A stretch of 64,000 nucleotides of DNA from positions 3,162,001-3,226,000 of the forward strand of contig NZ_CP102604.1 in assembly GCF_024707505.1 (NCBI RefSeq), read 5' to 3'. The position numbers and the translations under genes were made by a program. Positions within the stretch are counted from its first letter, which is position 1. Every line of letters starts with the position of its first letter. Below, in pieces: positions 36,772 through 47,711 of this stretch. The notes under the pieces were generated by a model. The model ran no database searches, was not told where the DNA came from, and worked only from the letters and a program-made list of their open reading frames with translations. This DNA comes from Pantoea sp. SOD02 (lineage in GTDB: Bacteria > Pseudomonadota > Gammaproteobacteria > Enterobacterales > Enterobacteriaceae).

Positions 36772-37092
36772 TTACCAACCGGAGAGAAATGAGAACAGCA
36801 GCCAGAACAGGCATATCACCGCTATCGCCGTGGCGATACCGCTCCAGAATAAGTGAGTGCGGATCATCAGGCTGAGCACGATGCCAATCAGCACCGAAAC
36901 CGGCAGCAGCGCGAGGAAGAATGGCCAGGTGTAGAGGAAGAAGAACAGCGTGTTGGAGCCGTAGAGCATGAACGGAATCGCCAGCGCGCACCAGTACGAG
37001 AGAAAGCCAAACACGCCGCCCGGCAGTGACGAGCGAGGCTCATCCGGGGTGCGTTCATCTTTACGGGCTAGCATGGGCGTTACGTTCTGCAT
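36772..37092 (-). CDS. ygbE: YgbE, DUF3561 inner membrane protein
   Basis: This 106-residue protein has a charged N-terminal tail (MQNVTPMLARKDERTPDEPR). About three hydrophobic segments follow (GVFGFLSYWCALAIPFML, LYTWPFFLALLPVSVLIGIV, SGIATAIAVICLFWLLFSF). It is the DUF3561 family found between ftsB and cysC in enterobacteria. No function is known. Confidence 0.9.
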   Translation of the reverse strand: MQNVTPMLARKDERTPDEPRSSLPGGVFGFLSYWCALAIPFMLYGSNTLFFFLYTWPFFLALLPVSVLIGIVLSLMIRTHLFWSGIATAIAVICLFWLLFSFLSGW

Positions 37093-37114
37093 AGAGGTCC
37101 TGTTGACGCTAAGC

Positions 37115-37140
37115 GCGGCAAACCCAGAGGGATTTGCCGC
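37115..37140. repeat. Hairpin downstream of cysC
   Basis: GCGGCAAA and TTTGCCGC (8 bp) plus inner CCC/GGG form a near-perfect stem with an AGA loop and one bulged A. It sits between the cysC stop and the ygbE start. There is no strong T-run, so it may be a transcript-end structure rather than an efficient terminator. Confidence 0.5.
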
Positions 37141-37147
37141 TGTCGGT

Positions 37148-37753
37148 TCAGGATCTGATGATATCGCGGTGACGCAGCAGGTCTAACAATTGGCCGGCGA
37201 GTTTTGTAACCAATTGTTCGCCATCAAGGTGGATTTCCGGGGCGTCTGGCGCCTCGTAAACGCTATCGATGCCGGTGAAATTACGCAGCTCACCGGCGCG
37301 GGCTTTTTTGTACAAACCTTTGGGATCGCGCGCTTCGCACACCGCCAACGGCGTATCGACAAACACTTCGATAAACTGCCCTTCCGCGAGCAGATCGCGC
37401 ACCATGTTACGTTCAGCGCGATGCGGCGAGATAAAGGCGGTCAACACCACTAAACCGGCATCGACCATCAGCTTCGCCACTTCGCCGACGCGGCGAATGT
37501 TCTCTTTACGATCGTCATCGCTGAAGCCGAGGTCACGGCACAGGCCGTGACGCACGTTGTCGCCATCCAGCAGATAGGTATTCACCCCCGCCCGATGCAG
37601 CGCCTGCTCCAGCGCGCCGGCCACGGTAGATTTCCCCGAGCCGGACAGCCCGGTGAACCACAGCACCACGCCTTGATGGCCGTGCTGCTGTTCGCGCTCC
37701 TCGCGCGTTACCGGATGATCGTGCCACACCACGTTTTCATCGTGCTGCGCCAT
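37148..37753 (-). CDS. cysC: Adenylylsulfate (APS) kinase
   Basis: CysC phosphorylates APS to PAPS in sulfate assimilation. The 201-residue kinase has P-loop GLSGSGKST (about 35-43), [16 protein letters not shown], the phospho-acceptor region [13 protein letters not shown] with S109, and [17 protein letters not shown]. Its start overlaps the cysN stop by one base, so it is translationally coupled in cysD-cysN-cysC. Confidence 0.98.
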   Translation of the reverse strand: MAQHDENVVWHDHPVTREEREQQHGHQGVVLWFTGLSGSGKSTVAGALEQALHRAGVNTYLLDGDNVRHGLCRDLGFSDDDRKENIRRVGEVAKLMVDAGLVVLTAFISPHRAERNMVRDLLAEGQFIEVFVDTPLAVCEARDPKGLYKKARAGELRNFTGIDSVYEAPDAPEIHLDGEQLVTKLAGQLLDLLRHRDIIRS

Positions 37754-39180
37754 TACTTACCACCCAGCAGATCGCGCGCGTTCCAGTGTGGGAAGTGACG
37801 ACGCACTAGCGCGTTCAGTTCCAGCTCGAAATCGCTGAACTGGCCCGCTTGCGCACGCACATCGGTCAGCGGCTGATTGATCATGCCCGCGCCAACCGTC
37901 ACGTTGCTTAGGCGATCGATAAAGATCATGCCACCGGTTACCGGATTCTGGCGATAAGCATCCAGCACCATCGGTTCGTCAAAGGTCAGTTCCACCAGGC
38001 CAATGCCGTTAAGCGGCAGGCTGTCCACCGTGCGCTTCTCCAGCGAATTGATCTCCACCTGATGGATCACTTTCTCAACGCGTGCGCGGGTTTTCTTACC
38101 GGCGATCTTCACTTCATAACTTTGCCCCGGCTGCAGCGGCTGTTCCGCCATCCACACCACGTCAACGTTGGCGGATTGCACAGCCTGCAGTTCGGCTTCC
38201 GCATCCACCAGCAGATCGCCACGGCTGATGTCGATCTCATCTTTCAGCACCAGCGTAATCGCTTCACCGGCGCCCGCTTCAGGCAGGTCGCCATCAAAGG
38301 TGACGATGCGCGAAACGGTGGATTCCACGCCTGAAGGCAGTACTTTCACGCGCTGGCCGACTTTCACCACGCCCGAAGCCAGCGTACCGGCATAACCACG
38401 GAAATCGAGATTCGGACGGTTTACATACTGCACCGGGAAACGCATCGGCTGATGATCCGCCACGCGGTTCAGTTCAACGGTTTCTAATACGTCGAGCAGC
38501 GTTGGGCCGCTGTACCACGGCATGGTAACGCTTGGCGTTGCCACGTTATCGCCTTCCAGCGCCGACATCGGCACAAAGCGAATATCGAGGTCTTCCGGCA
38601 GTTGCGCAGCGAAATCGAGGTAATCCTGTTTGATCTGCTCGAAGGTTTCTTGCTTGTACTCCACCAGATCCATCTTATTGATGGCGACCACCAGATGCTT
38701 GATGCCGAGCAGCGTGGAGATAAAGCTGTGACGACGCGTCTGATCCAGCACGCCTTTACGCGCATCGATCAGCAGGATCGCCAAATCGCAGGTCGATGCA
38801 CCGGTCGCCATGTTGCGGGTGTACTGCTCGTGTCCCGGCGTGTCGGCAATAATAAATTTGCGCTTTTCGGTAGAGAAGTAGCGATACGCCACATCAATAG
38901 TGATGCCCTGCTCGCGCTCGGCCTGCAAGCCATCGACCAGCAACGCCAGATCCAGCTTCTCGCCCTGGGTGCCGTGACGTTTGCTGTCGTTGTGCAGTGA
39001 GGAGAGCTGATCTTCATAAATTTGACGCGTGTCGTGCAGCAAGCGACCAATCAAGGTACTTTTGCCGTCGTCGACGCTACCGCAGGTAAGGAAACGCAGC
39101 AGGCTTTTATGTTGTTGCGCGGTCAGCCAAGCTTCTACGCCGCCCTGATCGGCAATCTGTTGTGCAATAACGGTATTCAT
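37753..39180 (-). CDS. cysN: Sulfate adenylyltransferase subunit 1 (GTPase)
   Basis: CysN is the regulatory GTPase of ATP sulfurylase; GTP hydrolysis drives APS formation by CysD. The 475-residue protein resembles EF-Tu/eEF1A, with G1 [15 protein letters not shown] (about 34-48), [17 protein letters not shown] and NKMDLV, followed by two beta-barrel domains. It lacks a fused C-terminal APS kinase, which is encoded separately by cysC. It lies 10 bases after cysD. Confidence 0.98.
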   Translation of the reverse strand: MNTVIAQQIADQGGVEAWLTAQQHKSLLRFLTCGSVDDGKSTLIGRLLHDTRQIYEDQLSSLHNDSKRHGTQGEKLDLALLVDGLQAEREQGITIDVAYRYFSTEKRKFIIADTPGHEQYTRNMATGASTCDLAILLIDARKGVLDQTRRHSFISTLLGIKHLVVAINKMDLVEYKQETFEQIKQDYLDFAAQLPEDLDIRFVPMSALEGDNVATPSVTMPWYSGPTLLDVLETVELNRVADHQPMRFPVQYVNRPNLDFRGYAGTLASGVVKVGQRVKVLPSGVESTVSRIVTFDGDLPEAGAGEAITLVLKDEIDISRGDLLVDAEAELQAVQSANVDVVWMAEQPLQPGQSYEVKIAGKKTRARVEKVIHQVEINSLEKRTVDSLPLNGIGLVELTFDEPMVLDAYRQNPVTGGMIFIDRLSNVTVGAGMINQPLTDVRAQAGQFSDFELELNALVRRHFPHWNARDLLGGK

Positions 39181-39190
39181 CTGCGTCTCC

Positions 39191-40099
39191 TTAGAAATAA
39201 CCCTGACGTTTCTTCATTTCCATCGAACCAGCCTGGTCACGGTCAATCACGCGGCCCTGGCGTTCACTGGTGGTGGAGACCAGCATCTCTTCAATAATTT
39301 CCGGCAGCGTCTGCGCTTCTGATTCCACCGCGCCGGTCAGCGGCCAGCAGCCGAGGGTACGGAAACGCACCATGCGCTGTTTGATCACTTCGCCTGGCTG
39401 CAGATCGATACGGTCGTCATCGATCATCATCAGCATGCCATCACGCTCCAGCACCGGACGCGGCGCCGCGAGATACAGCGGCACGATCTCGATATTCTCG
39501 AGGAAGATGTACTGCCAGATATCCAGCTCGGTCCAGTTGGAGAGCGGGAACACGCGAATGCTTTCGCCTTTGTTAATCTGGCCGTTGTAGTTGTGCCACA
39601 GCTCAGGACGCTGATTTTTTGGGTCCCAGCGGTGGAAGCGATCGCGGAAGGAGTAGATACGCTCTTTCGCGCGCGACTTCTCTTCATCACGACGCGCGCC
39701 GCCAAAGGCCGCATCAAAGCCGTATTTGTTCAGCGCCTGCTTCAGGCCTTCGGTTTTCATGATGTCGGTGTGCTTGGCGCTGCCGTGTACGAACGGGTTG
39801 ATGCCCATCGCCACGCCTTCCGGGTTGCGATGCACCAGCAGCTCCGCGCCCATCGCTTTCACGGTGCGATCGCGGAACTCGTACATTTCACGGAATTTCC
39901 AGCCGGTATCAACATGCAGCAGCGGAAACGGCAGCGTGCCCGGATAGAAGGCTTTGCGCGCCAGATGCAGCATGACCGAGGAGTCTTTACCGATGGAGTA
40001 CATCATCACCGGATTGCTGAACTCGGCCGCCACCTCGCGGATGATATGGATACTCTCTGCCTCCAGCTGGCGCAGATGAGTAAGTCGATTTTGGTCCAT
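39191..40099 (-). CDS. cysD: Sulfate adenylyltransferase subunit 2
   Basis: CysD adenylylates sulfate with ATP to give APS. The 302-residue PP-loop ATPase contains [35 protein letters not shown] and [17 protein letters not shown], and equals the E. coli length. It lies 9 bases after cysG, so the siroheme and ATP sulfurylase genes share an operon here. Confidence 0.98.
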   Translation of the reverse strand: MDQNRLTHLRQLEAESIHIIREVAAEFSNPVMMYSIGKDSSVMLHLARKAFYPGTLPFPLLHVDTGWKFREMYEFRDRTVKAMGAELLVHRNPEGVAMGINPFVHGSAKHTDIMKTEGLKQALNKYGFDAAFGGARRDEEKSRAKERIYSFRDRFHRWDPKNQRPELWHNYNGQINKGESIRVFPLSNWTELDIWQYIFLENIEIVPLYLAAPRPVLERDGMLMMIDDDRIDLQPGEVIKQRMVRFRTLGCWPLTGAVESEAQTLPEIIEEMLVSTTSERQGRVIDRDQAGSMEMKKRQGYF

Positions 40100-40108
40100 A
40101 ATTTTTCC

Positions 40109-41524
40109 TCAAGCCAAATTGACAACGGCGGACTCGCGAGCCCCCTGCTGTGCCGAATGTTGGAACCAGGCCAATTGCCCGTGCAAATTCACTACTTCGC
40201 CAATCACTAATAGTGCTGGCGTGGGCGCGGCGGCTGCCAGCGCTTCCAGTTGATCTAAGGTTCCGGTCAGCACCTGCTGATCCTGACGCGTGCCGCGCCC
40301 AATCACCGCCACCGGTGTGGAGGCGGCGCGGCCATGTTCGATAAGCCCGGCAGCGATTTCCGCCGCTTTCACCGTGCCCATATAAATCGCTAAGGTTTGA
40401 CGTGCGCGCGCCAGCGACGGCCAATCAATGCCGTCGCCATCAGCGCGGCAGTGACCGGTAATAAACAGCACGCTCTGCGCGTGGTCGCGATGGGTCAGCG
40501 GGATACCGGCATAGGCGGTTGCGCCGGCTGCTGCGGTAATGCCCGGCACCACCTGGAACGGAATGCCTGCCGCCTGCGCCGCCTGCAACTCTTCGCCACC
40601 GCGGCCAAAGATAAACGGATCGCCGCCTTTCAAGCGCACCACGCGTTTGCCCTGTTTAGCCAGCGTCACCAGCATCTGATTGGTCTCTTCCTGCGGCACC
40701 GAATGCGCACCGGCGCGTTTGCCGACGCAGATGCGGTCGGCATCACGGCGCACCAGCTCAAGCACTTCGTCGCTGACCAGATGGTCATACAGCACCACAT
40801 CGGCCAACTGCATCACCTGCAAGCCACGTAGCGTCAGCAAACCGCTGTCGCCCGGACCGGCGCCTACCAGTGTGATTTCACCCTGATTGTCGCTGTCGTT
40901 CTCCAGTTCGTGATCCAGCGTGCGCCGCGCTTCATTGACGTTGCCCGCCGCCATCTGGCTGGCGAACCGACCATTAAAGGCGCGTTCCCAGAAACGACGG
41001 CGTTCAGACATGCGGTGATAGCGCTGCTTCACCTTATCGCGCCACTGGCCAGCCACTTCCGCCATCTGTCCGAGATTGGCCGGCAGTAAAGCTTCAATTT
41101 TTTCACGTAGCAAACGCGCTAATACCGGCGCGGTGCCGCTGGAGGAGATCGCCACCACCAGCGGTGAACGGTCAACAATCGACGGGAAGATAAAGCTGCA
41201 TTTCGGCTGATCGTCCACCACGTTCACCAGCTTGTGGCGCGCGTTGGCGGCATCGAACACCTGCGCGTTCAGCGCGTTGTCATCGGTAGCGGCAATCACA
41301 AGGAACACGCCATCCAGCTGCGCCGGATCGAAGCTGTGGGCGATCCATTCAATCGCCTCAATTTCCAGCAGCGCCTGCAGCTCATGGCCGAGTTCGCGCG
41401 CGGCGACCAGCACACGCGCGCCGGCACGCCGCAGCAGTTCTATTTTGCGCGCAGCGATTTCGCCACCGCCGACAACCAGCACCGGACGGCTTTTGAGATC
41501 GGCAAAGAGAGGCAGATAATCCAC
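40109..41524 (-). CDS. cysG: Siroheme synthase CysG (trifunctional)
   Basis: CysG makes siroheme, the cofactor of sulfite reductase, from uroporphyrinogen III. The 471-residue enzyme has an N-terminal precorrin-2 dehydrogenase/ferrochelatase module (about 1-205, [18 protein letters not shown]). A C-terminal uroporphyrinogen methyltransferase follows (about 215-460, [36 protein letters not shown]). The start is GTG at 41524 ([14 protein letters not shown]), matching the family N-terminus; the longer in-frame read is rejected. In E. coli cysG sits with nirBD; here it heads cysG-cysD-cysN-cysC. Clustering with cysDNC is also known in some other enterobacteria, and extra cysG copies are common there. 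Confidence 0.96.
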   Translation of the reverse strand: MDYLPLFADLKSRPVLVVGGGEIAARKIELLRRAGARVLVAARELGHELQALLEIEAIEWIAHSFDPAQLDGVFLVIAATDDNALNAQVFDAANARHKLVNVVDDQPKCSFIFPSIVDRSPLVVAISSSGTAPVLARLLREKIEALLPANLGQMAEVAGQWRDKVKQRYHRMSERRRFWERAFNGRFASQMAAGNVNEARRTLDHELENDSDNQGEITLVGAGPGDSGLLTLRGLQVMQLADVVLYDHLVSDEVLELVRRDADRICVGKRAGAHSVPQEETNQMLVTLAKQGKRVVRLKGGDPFIFGRGGEELQAAQAAGIPFQVVPGITAAAGATAYAGIPLTHRDHAQSVLFITGHCRADGDGIDWPSLARARQTLAIYMGTVKAAEIAAGLIEHGRAASTPVAVIGRGTRQDQQVLTGTLDQLEALAAAAPTPALLVIGEVVNLHGQLAWFQHSAQQGARESAVVNLA

Positions 41525-41772
41525 GTTAACCTTGCTAGTTTTACAATAAGTTAACGCGACTATACGTCCCGCCCTTCGGACAGATGAAATTACGAATTGG
41601 AATGAGTAGTTACCGAATGGAATAACGACCCAGGATTGCTGATAACATTTTGTGCTTAACAAATGATATTGCTGGTGTTTCGGAGCAATTCAAATTGTGC
41701 AAGCGTCATCACAGTTTCATACTATCTCGGAATTTTTTTAGCATCACTGGATGTCAGAAAAGGACTATCACT

Positions 41773-42798
41773 ATGTTTGCCATTTTCCGCCGCTGCGTGC
41801 TGACAGCACTGCTTGCGGGCGGTTTGCCTTTCTTAGCTCAGGCTGCGAGCACTTCCACCGCGCCGGGGCATTTTGCCGAACAGCAATTACGCCATATCGC
41901 CACCTATTTCCCCGGCCGCATGAGCGGCAGCCCGGCCGAGTTGTTGACTGCTGATTATCTGCAGCAGCAGTTCAGCCAGTTGGGATATCAGAGTAATACC
42001 CGCCAGTTCAAAACCAGCTATAACTGGCTGGAGAAAAAGGGCGAGATCCGCCCGCACAAAGTCACTGCCACCTCGGTGATTGCCGCGCGTGCCGGTGAGG
42101 TACCGCAGGAGATCCTGATCGTTACGCATCTGGATACCTGGACACCGCTCAGCCGCCATGAAGCGGATAACAATCTCGGCGGCCTGCGTTTGCAGGGCGT
42201 GGATGACAATGCCTCCGGGCTGGGCGTGATGCTGGAGCTGGCGCAGGCACTGAGTAAGACGCCGCTGCATTACGGCGTGCGCTTTGTGGCGCTGAGCGCC
42301 GGTGAAGCCGGTTTGCACGGCATGGATGATTATCTGGCGCGCATGAGCGTGCAGGAGAAGAAAAACACGCTGCTGGTGATCGATCTGAATAGCCTGATCG
42401 TTGGCGATCATCTCTACTTTAATAGCGGCATCAATACGCCATCGGCGGTACGCAAGCAGACCAGCGCGCGCGCCGTGCAGCTGGCGCACCGCTACGGCAT
42501 CTCAGCGGCCAGCCACGCGATGACTGCACGCGATTATCCCGGCGTGAACCCGTTCGATAAAGCCGGCATGCCATTGCTGGATGTCACCGCCGCCAACTGG
42601 GCGCTGGGCAACAAAGATGGGCAGCAACAGCGCACGCGCTCCAGCCACTTCCCGGCAGGCAACGTGCGCCATCAAACCGAGCGCGATAACCTCAACTATC
42701 TCGATCACTGGCTGCCAGGCCGCATCACGCAACGCACGCGTGACAGCGTGAAGATTCTGCTGCCGCTGCTAACCGAGCTCGCTAATCCGACAACCTAA
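41773..42798 (+). CDS. iap: Alkaline phosphatase isozyme conversion aminopeptidase
   Basis: Iap is a periplasmic M28-type zinc aminopeptidase that trims N-terminal arginine from alkaline phosphatase. The 341-residue precursor has a signal peptide (MFAIFRRCVLTALLAGGLPFLAQA, cleaved near residue 24). Metal-site segments are VTHLDTW, GVDDNASGLGVMLELA and AGEAGLHG. The ATG at 41773 gives the signal peptide at the N-terminus; a 41-codon upstream extension is rejected. It diverges from cysG. In E. coli the CRISPR array was discovered next to this gene; none is present here. Confidence 0.94.
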   Translation: MFAIFRRCVLTALLAGGLPFLAQAASTSTAPGHFAEQQLRHIATYFPGRMSGSPAELLTADYLQQQFSQLGYQSNTRQFKTSYNWLEKKGEIRPHKVTATSVIAARAGEVPQEILIVTHLDTWTPLSRHEADNNLGGLRLQGVDDNASGLGVMLELAQALSKTPLHYGVRFVALSAGEAGLHGMDDYLARMSVQEKKNTLLVIDLNSLIVGDHLYFNSGINTPSAVRKQTSARAVQLAHRYGISAASHAMTARDYPGVNPFDKAGMPLLDVTAANWALGNKDGQQQRTRSSHFPAGNVRHQTERDNLNYLDHWLPGRITQRTRDSVKILLPLLTELANPTT

Positions 42799-42807
42799 GG
42801 ATTCACT

Positions 42808-43092
42808 ATGTACGTGGTATACCTGAACTATTTTCGTCCGGTAGAAGAAGTGGAAGCGTTACTCGACCCACATGTTGCGTGGCTTAATCGCTATTTTGAC
42901 AGCGGCATATTTATTGCGGCGGGACGTAAAGATCCGCGCACCGGCGGCGTGTTGCTGGTGAAGGATATTGATCGTGCGCGGCTGGATACCATTCTGGCGG
43001 AAGATCCGTTTGTGGCAGTGGCACATTATGAAGTGACGAAAGTGAATGTGACGCGTGCGGCGGAAGAGTTTGCGGTGTTGAAAGGGATTTGA
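42808..43092 (+). CDS. YciI-family protein
   Basis: The 94-residue product MYVVYLNYFRPVEEVEALL has the YciI fold signature with conserved His and Asp (DPHVAWLNRYFDSGIFIAAGRKDPRTGG). Members are small alpha-beta barrel proteins related to muconolactone isomerase with no assigned role in enterobacteria. It begins 9 bases after the iap stop and is probably co-transcribed with it. It is followed by a paired-hairpin repeat. Confidence 0.88.
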   Translation: MYVVYLNYFRPVEEVEALLDPHVAWLNRYFDSGIFIAAGRKDPRTGGVLLVKDIDRARLDTILAEDPFVAVAHYEVTKVNVTRAAEEFAVLKGI

Positions 43093-43099
43093 TCAAAAA

Positions 43100-43153
43100 G
43101 GAGCGCATGAATGCGCTCCCTACGTTGTAGGGTCGGCATTTATGCCGACCTGG
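43100..43153. repeat. Paired-hairpin REPIN/BIME-like repeat, copy A
   Basis: GGAGCGCAT-GA-ATGCGCTCC (43100-43119), CTAC, a 3-nt spacer, GTAG and GGTCGGCAT-TT-ATGCCGACC (43131-43150). These are two inverted REP-type hairpins with internal GTAG signatures, lying between convergent yciI-like and cysH. The left stem differs from copies B, C and D at four positions, all with compensating changes. Related to the repeats at 48808, 53763 and 60244. Confidence 0.8.
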
Positions 43154-43157
43154 TCAA

Positions 43158-43892
43158 TCAACCCTCATGCAACCCGCATTCGCGCTTCAGGCCGAAGAAG
43201 CGCGTCTCTTCTTCTGCCATGCCCGGCTCCCACTTTTTGGTGGTATGCGTATCGCCCACTGACAGATAACCTTCATCCCACAGCGGATGGTATTTCAATC
43301 CGTGCTTGGTCAGATATTGATGCACCTGACGGTTATCCCAATCAATGATCGGCAGAATCTTGAACACGCCGCGCTGCACCGCCAGCACCGGCAAGCTGGC
43401 GCGACTGCCAGATTGATCGCGGCGCAGGCCAGCAAACCAGGTTTGCGCGCCCAGCGTTTCCAGCGCGCGGTTCATCGGTTCCACTTTGTTGATCTGGTTG
43501 TACTGCTCAATCCCTTCGACGCCCTGCTCCCACAGTTTGCCGTAACGTGCTTCCTGCCATGCCGCTGAGGTATCAGCACGGAAAATCTGCAGGTTGAGAT
43601 TGAGCTTATCGGTCAGCTCATCAATAAAGCGATAGGTTTCCGGGAACAGATAACCGGTATCGGTCAGGATCACCGGAATGTCCGGCTTCTGCTGCGTCAC
43701 CATATGCAGCAAAACCGCCGCCTGAATACCAAAGCTGGATGACAGCACAAATGCGCCTGGCAGCTGTTCTAATGCCCAGCCCACACGTTGTTCAGCGGAG
43801 AGTTTCTCCAGCTGCACGTTGCTTTCAGCCAACGCCATAATGCGGTCAACTTTTGATGAACCGTTCAGTGCTGCGAGATCGAGTACCGTCAT
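43158..43892 (-). CDS. cysH: Phosphoadenylylsulfate (PAPS) reductase
   Basis: CysH reduces PAPS to sulfite with thioredoxin. The 244-residue protein has the PP-motif region [49 protein letters not shown] and the C-terminal catalytic ECGLHEG (C239). It lacks the extra iron-sulfur cysteines of APS reductases, so it is PAPS-specific, consistent with cysC in the window. It overlaps the cysI stop by 4 bases. Confidence 0.98.
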   Translation of the reverse strand: MTVLDLAALNGSSKVDRIMALAESNVQLEKLSAEQRVGWALEQLPGAFVLSSSFGIQAAVLLHMVTQQKPDIPVILTDTGYLFPETYRFIDELTDKLNLNLQIFRADTSAAWQEARYGKLWEQGVEGIEQYNQINKVEPMNRALETLGAQTWFAGLRRDQSGSRASLPVLAVQRGVFKILPIIDWDNRQVHQYLTKHGLKYHPLWDEGYLSVGDTHTTKKWEPGMAEEETRFFGLKRECGLHEG

Positions 43893-45613
43893 ACTGCCTC
43901 CGAGTCCCAGAAATCACGGGCGGGATCAACCACGGCTTTAATGATGCCGGTGCGAATCACGAAGTCGCCAAAGCCTTCATCGGCCTGACGCTCGGTTGCC
44001 CAGCGCGCCACTAGCTCATCGATGCTGGCAAGGATTTCGCCTTCGTTGATGTTCTCGCGGTACATGCGTGGGATGCGCGTACCTTCGCGGTTGCCGCCAA
44101 TGTGTAAGTTGTAACGACCCGGCGCTTTACCCACCAGACCTAACTCCGCCAGCAAAGCACGGCCACAACCATTTGGGCAACCGGTAACGCGTAACACTAT
44201 GTGCTCTTCGCCGACGCCGTGCTTGTGCATGATCTCTTCCACTTTGGTGACGAACGACGGCAGGAAGCGCTCGGCTTCGGCCATCGCCAGCGGACAAGTC
44301 GGGAACGCCACACACGCCATGGAGTTTTCACGCTGCGGCGTGACCGCTTCCATCAAACCGTGTTCACGGGCGATGGCTTCGATCTGCGCTTTTTGCTTCT
44401 CCGGCACGCCAGCCACAATCAGGTTCTGGTTGGCGGTCAGGCGGAAATCGCCCTGATGCACTTTCGCGATTTCAGCGATGCCGCGTTTCAGCGGACGGCC
44501 AGGATAATCCAGCAGACGGCCGTTCTCGATAAACAGCGTCAGGTGCCACTTCTTATCGATGCCTTTCACCCAGCCAATACGGTCGCCGCGCGAAGTGAAC
44601 GCATACGGACGAATCGGTTCGAATGTCAGACCGGCACGCTTTTCCACTTCCGCTTTGAAGGTCTCAACGCCGACGCGTTCCAGCGTGTACTTGGTCTTGG
44701 CATTTTTACGATCGGTACGGTTACCCCAATCGCGCTGCGTAGTGACGACAGCGGCCGCCACGTCGAGGATCTTCTCAACCGGCAGGAAACCAAACTCGCT
44801 CGCGGTGCGCGCGTAGGTCGCTTTGTTGCCGTGATCAATCGACAAGCCGCCGCCAACCAGCAGGTTAAAGCCAATCAGCTTGCCCTTCTCGGCGATGGCG
44901 ATGAAGTTCAGGTCATTGGCGTGCAGATCGACATCGTTATGCGGCGGCACCACAACGGTGGTTTTGAATTTACGCGGCAGATAGGTTTCGCCAAGAATCG
45001 GCTCTTTATCTGTGGTCGCGACCTTCTCTTTGTCCCACCAGATTTCAGCGTAAGCGCGGGTTTGCGGCAGCAGATGCTCTGACAGCTTTTTCGCCCATTC
45101 GTACGCTTCCTGATGCAGCTCTGATTCCACCGGATTCGAGGTGCACAGCACGTTACGGTTAACGTCGTTGGCGGTCGCCAGCGCATCCAGCCCGACTTCG
45201 TGCAGCATCTGGTGCGTCGGCTTCACGTTCTTCTTCAGAATGCCGTGAAACTGGAAAGTCTGACGGTTAGTCAAACGGATGCTGCCGTAAATGGTTTTAT
45301 CGGTGGCGAATTTATCAATCGCCAGCCACTGCGTTGGCGTGATAATTCCGCCCGGCAGACGGCAGCGCAGCATCATGGCATGACGCGGTTCGAGTTTCTG
45401 CGCTGCACGCTCGGCACGAATATCGCGGTCATCCTGCTGGTACATGCCGTGGAAACGGATCAGCAGGAAGTTGTCGCCGGTGAAGCCGCCGGTCAGACCA
45501 TCGTCGAGATCGTCGAGGATGGTGCCGCGCAGGTAGTTGCTCTGTTTTTTCAGACGCTCAGCGTCGACCAACTTGCCTTCAACGACCAGCGGTCCAGGAT
45601 GTTTTTCGCTCAT
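43889..45613 (-). CDS. cysI: Sulfite reductase (NADPH) hemoprotein beta-component
   Basis: CysI reduces sulfite to sulfide at a siroheme coupled to a [4Fe-4S] cluster. The 574-residue protein has the repeated nitrite/sulfite reductase halves and the cluster cysteines in [10 protein letters not shown] (C-x5-C) and GCPNGCG (C-x3-C). It overlaps cysJ by one base and cysH by four, the tight cysJIH operon. Confidence 0.98.
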   Translation of the reverse strand: MSEKHPGPLVVEGKLVDAERLKKQSNYLRGTILDDLDDGLTGGFTGDNFLLIRFHGMYQQDDRDIRAERAAQKLEPRHAMMLRCRLPGGIITPTQWLAIDKFATDKTIYGSIRLTNRQTFQFHGILKKNVKPTHQMLHEVGLDALATANDVNRNVLCTSNPVESELHQEAYEWAKKLSEHLLPQTRAYAEIWWDKEKVATTDKEPILGETYLPRKFKTTVVVPPHNDVDLHANDLNFIAIAEKGKLIGFNLLVGGGLSIDHGNKATYARTASEFGFLPVEKILDVAAAVVTTQRDWGNRTDRKNAKTKYTLERVGVETFKAEVEKRAGLTFEPIRPYAFTSRGDRIGWVKGIDKKWHLTLFIENGRLLDYPGRPLKRGIAEIAKVHQGDFRLTANQNLIVAGVPEKQKAQIEAIAREHGLMEAVTPQRENSMACVAFPTCPLAMAEAERFLPSFVTKVEEIMHKHGVGEEHIVLRVTGCPNGCGRALLAELGLVGKAPGRYNLHIGGNREGTRIPRMYRENINEGEILASIDELVARWATERQADEGFGDFVIRTGIIKAVVDPARDFWDSEAV

Positions 45614-47415
45614 TAGTAAACGTCTCGCTGATAACGGCGCTCAATGCGCAGCTCACTTAAAAATTCGTCAGCCGTTTCACGATCCATGCCGCCGTGTTCG
45701 ACCACCACATCCAGTAATGCCTGCTCAACGTCTTTCGCCATACGATTGGCGTCGCCGCAGACGTAAAGGTGCGCGCCTTCCTGTAACCAGCTCCACACCT
45801 CCGCACCTTTGGCGCGGATTTTATCTTGTACGTAAACTTTCTCGGCCTGATCGCGTGACCATGCCAGATCGATATTGGTCAGCAGGCCATCTTTGACGTA
45901 CTTCTGCCACTCCACCTGATAGAGGAAATCATCGGTGAAGTGCGGGTTGCCGAAGAACAGCCAGTTTTTGCCGCCTGCGCCATCGTTGTCACGCTGCTGC
46001 ATAAAGGAGCGGAACGGCGCGATGCCGGTGCCCGGACCAATCATGATCACTGGCGTTTCCGGATTAGCCGGTAAGCGGAAGTTATCGTTGTGCTCGATGA
46101 AGACGCGAATTTCGCCATCCTCTTCGATACGATCCGCTAACCAGGTTGAGGCGCCGCCCCCGCGCTGGCGACCGTCGATTTCAAAGCGCACCGCACCCAC
46201 GGTGATGTGCACTTCGGTTTCGTTCTCCGCCTGTGATGAGGCAATGGAATACAGGCGCGGCGTCAGCGGACGCAGCAGGCCAGCTAATTGTTCGGCATTC
46301 AGTTCTGTCGGTGCCTGACGCACCATATCGACAATCGGGAAGCTCTGCGCATAGCTCTGCAGCTTCGGCTTGTCACCGGCCAGCGCCAGCAACGCGTCAT
46401 TGCGGGACAGCGCCGCATACTGCTCAACGATTTGTGGCGTGTTGACCGTCAGCTCGAAATGCGTTTTCAGCGCTTCAGCCAGCGGCAGAGTTTTGCCCTG
46501 CACCTCTACCGGCTCGTCACCTTTCAGCCACACCAGCTGCAGCAGTTCCTGCACCAGCTCGTCATCGTTTTCAAACCACACGCCCAGCGCATCGCCCGGC
46601 TGGTAGCGCAGGCCAGAATCGCCAAGGTCGATCTCAATGTGACGTACATCTTTATCCGAATCGCGTCCGGTGATCTTCTGGTTAGCCGCAAAGCTGGCCA
46701 CCAGCGGCTCTTCTTTGGTGTACGGACTGCTGTCGACCAGATTGACGCTGCCCGCCGCCGTGATGGCGGCCTGTGCTGGCGATTCGCTCGGCACTCGCGC
46801 TTTCAGAATTTCAGTGATCTGCTGACGCCAGGCGTTCGCCTGCTCTTTGTATTCAACATCAGCATCCACACGATCCAGCAGACGTTCTGCACCCAGCTCA
46901 GCCAGACGCTCATCAAAGTCTTTACCGGCTTTGCTGAAAAACTCATAAGAGGTATCGCCAAGACCGAACACCGCAAACGCGGTGCCCTCAAACTTCGGCG
47001 CTTTCTTCGACAGCAGGAACTTGTGCAGCGCCACGGCTTCTTCCGGTGGCTCGCCCTCGCCTTGCGTGGAGGTGACAACCACCAGCAACTTTTCCTGACC
47101 GATCTGCTTGAATTTATAATCGCCGGCATTAACCAGATTGACGCTCAGCTTGGCAGCCAGCAGGTCGTCACGCAGCTGCTCAGCCAGGCGACGCGCGTTA
47201 CCGGTCTGCGAGGCGGAGATCAGCGTGATGGTCGGGGTTTCTGCCTGAACCGGCGCTGGCGCGGCAACCGCACCCGGCGTCTGGTTGACCATGCCCCAGA
47301 AATAGCCGGAGAGCCAGGCCATCTGAGTGGTGTTGAAATCCGTGGTCGCCGCCTGTAAGCGCGCGAGTTGCTCCGGTGATAACGGAAGCAGTGAACCTGG
47401 TGCCTGAGTCGTCAT
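45613..47415 (-). CDS. cysJ: Sulfite reductase (NADPH) flavoprotein alpha-component
   Basis: CysJ passes electrons from NADPH through FAD and FMN to CysI. The 600-residue protein has a flavodoxin domain (about 63-200, [43 protein letters not shown]) and an FAD-binding insert. The NADPH domain includes [30 protein letters not shown] and the C-terminal RRYQRDVY. The ATG at 47415 fits the E. coli length (599). It is the first gene of cysJIH and diverges from queD; CysB control is expected but no site could be defined by eye. Confidence 0.97.
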   Translation of the reverse strand: MTTQAPGSLLPLSPEQLARLQAATTDFNTTQMAWLSGYFWGMVNQTPGAVAAPAPVQAETPTITLISASQTGNARRLAEQLRDDLLAAKLSVNLVNAGDYKFKQIGQEKLLVVVTSTQGEGEPPEEAVALHKFLLSKKAPKFEGTAFAVFGLGDTSYEFFSKAGKDFDERLAELGAERLLDRVDADVEYKEQANAWRQQITEILKARVPSESPAQAAITAAGSVNLVDSSPYTKEEPLVASFAANQKITGRDSDKDVRHIEIDLGDSGLRYQPGDALGVWFENDDELVQELLQLVWLKGDEPVEVQGKTLPLAEALKTHFELTVNTPQIVEQYAALSRNDALLALAGDKPKLQSYAQSFPIVDMVRQAPTELNAEQLAGLLRPLTPRLYSIASSQAENETEVHITVGAVRFEIDGRQRGGGASTWLADRIEEDGEIRVFIEHNDNFRLPANPETPVIMIGPGTGIAPFRSFMQQRDNDGAGGKNWLFFGNPHFTDDFLYQVEWQKYVKDGLLTNIDLAWSRDQAEKVYVQDKIRAKGAEVWSWLQEGAHLYVCGDANRMAKDVEQALLDVVVEHGGMDRETADEFLSELRIERRYQRDVY

Positions 47416-47711
47416 TGCGTTAAAAATTCCAGTGTCAGAAGTCCGGATCAATATGTTGCGAAAGAATGCGTAGGTTACCGGGCTGTATATTAACGATTAA
47501 ATACGCCTTCGACATATTAAATAACCAAAATGACTAAGTGGTTTTTCGGGTAAAGTTAACCAGCAAAAGTGGTAAATGAAGGCGATATGATTCAATGAGT
47601 TAATTAAGCGTTTGCCGTTGAGAAGGCGCAAAATGCCCTTTTCGTTGCCAGCGGGTGCGAAAAATCTGCAATTCAGGTAGACTTCAGCGGTTTTTAAGTC
47701 TGAGAGCCATT

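Noticed and set aside
44201..45082. 293-codon open frame antisense to cysI
   Set aside because: It is complementary to conserved cysI coding sequence and carries no protein signature.
46288..47358. 356-codon open frame antisense to cysJ
   Set aside because: It is a shadow of cysJ on the other strand; it has no recognisable family, and cysJ is clearly the real gene with conserved motifs.
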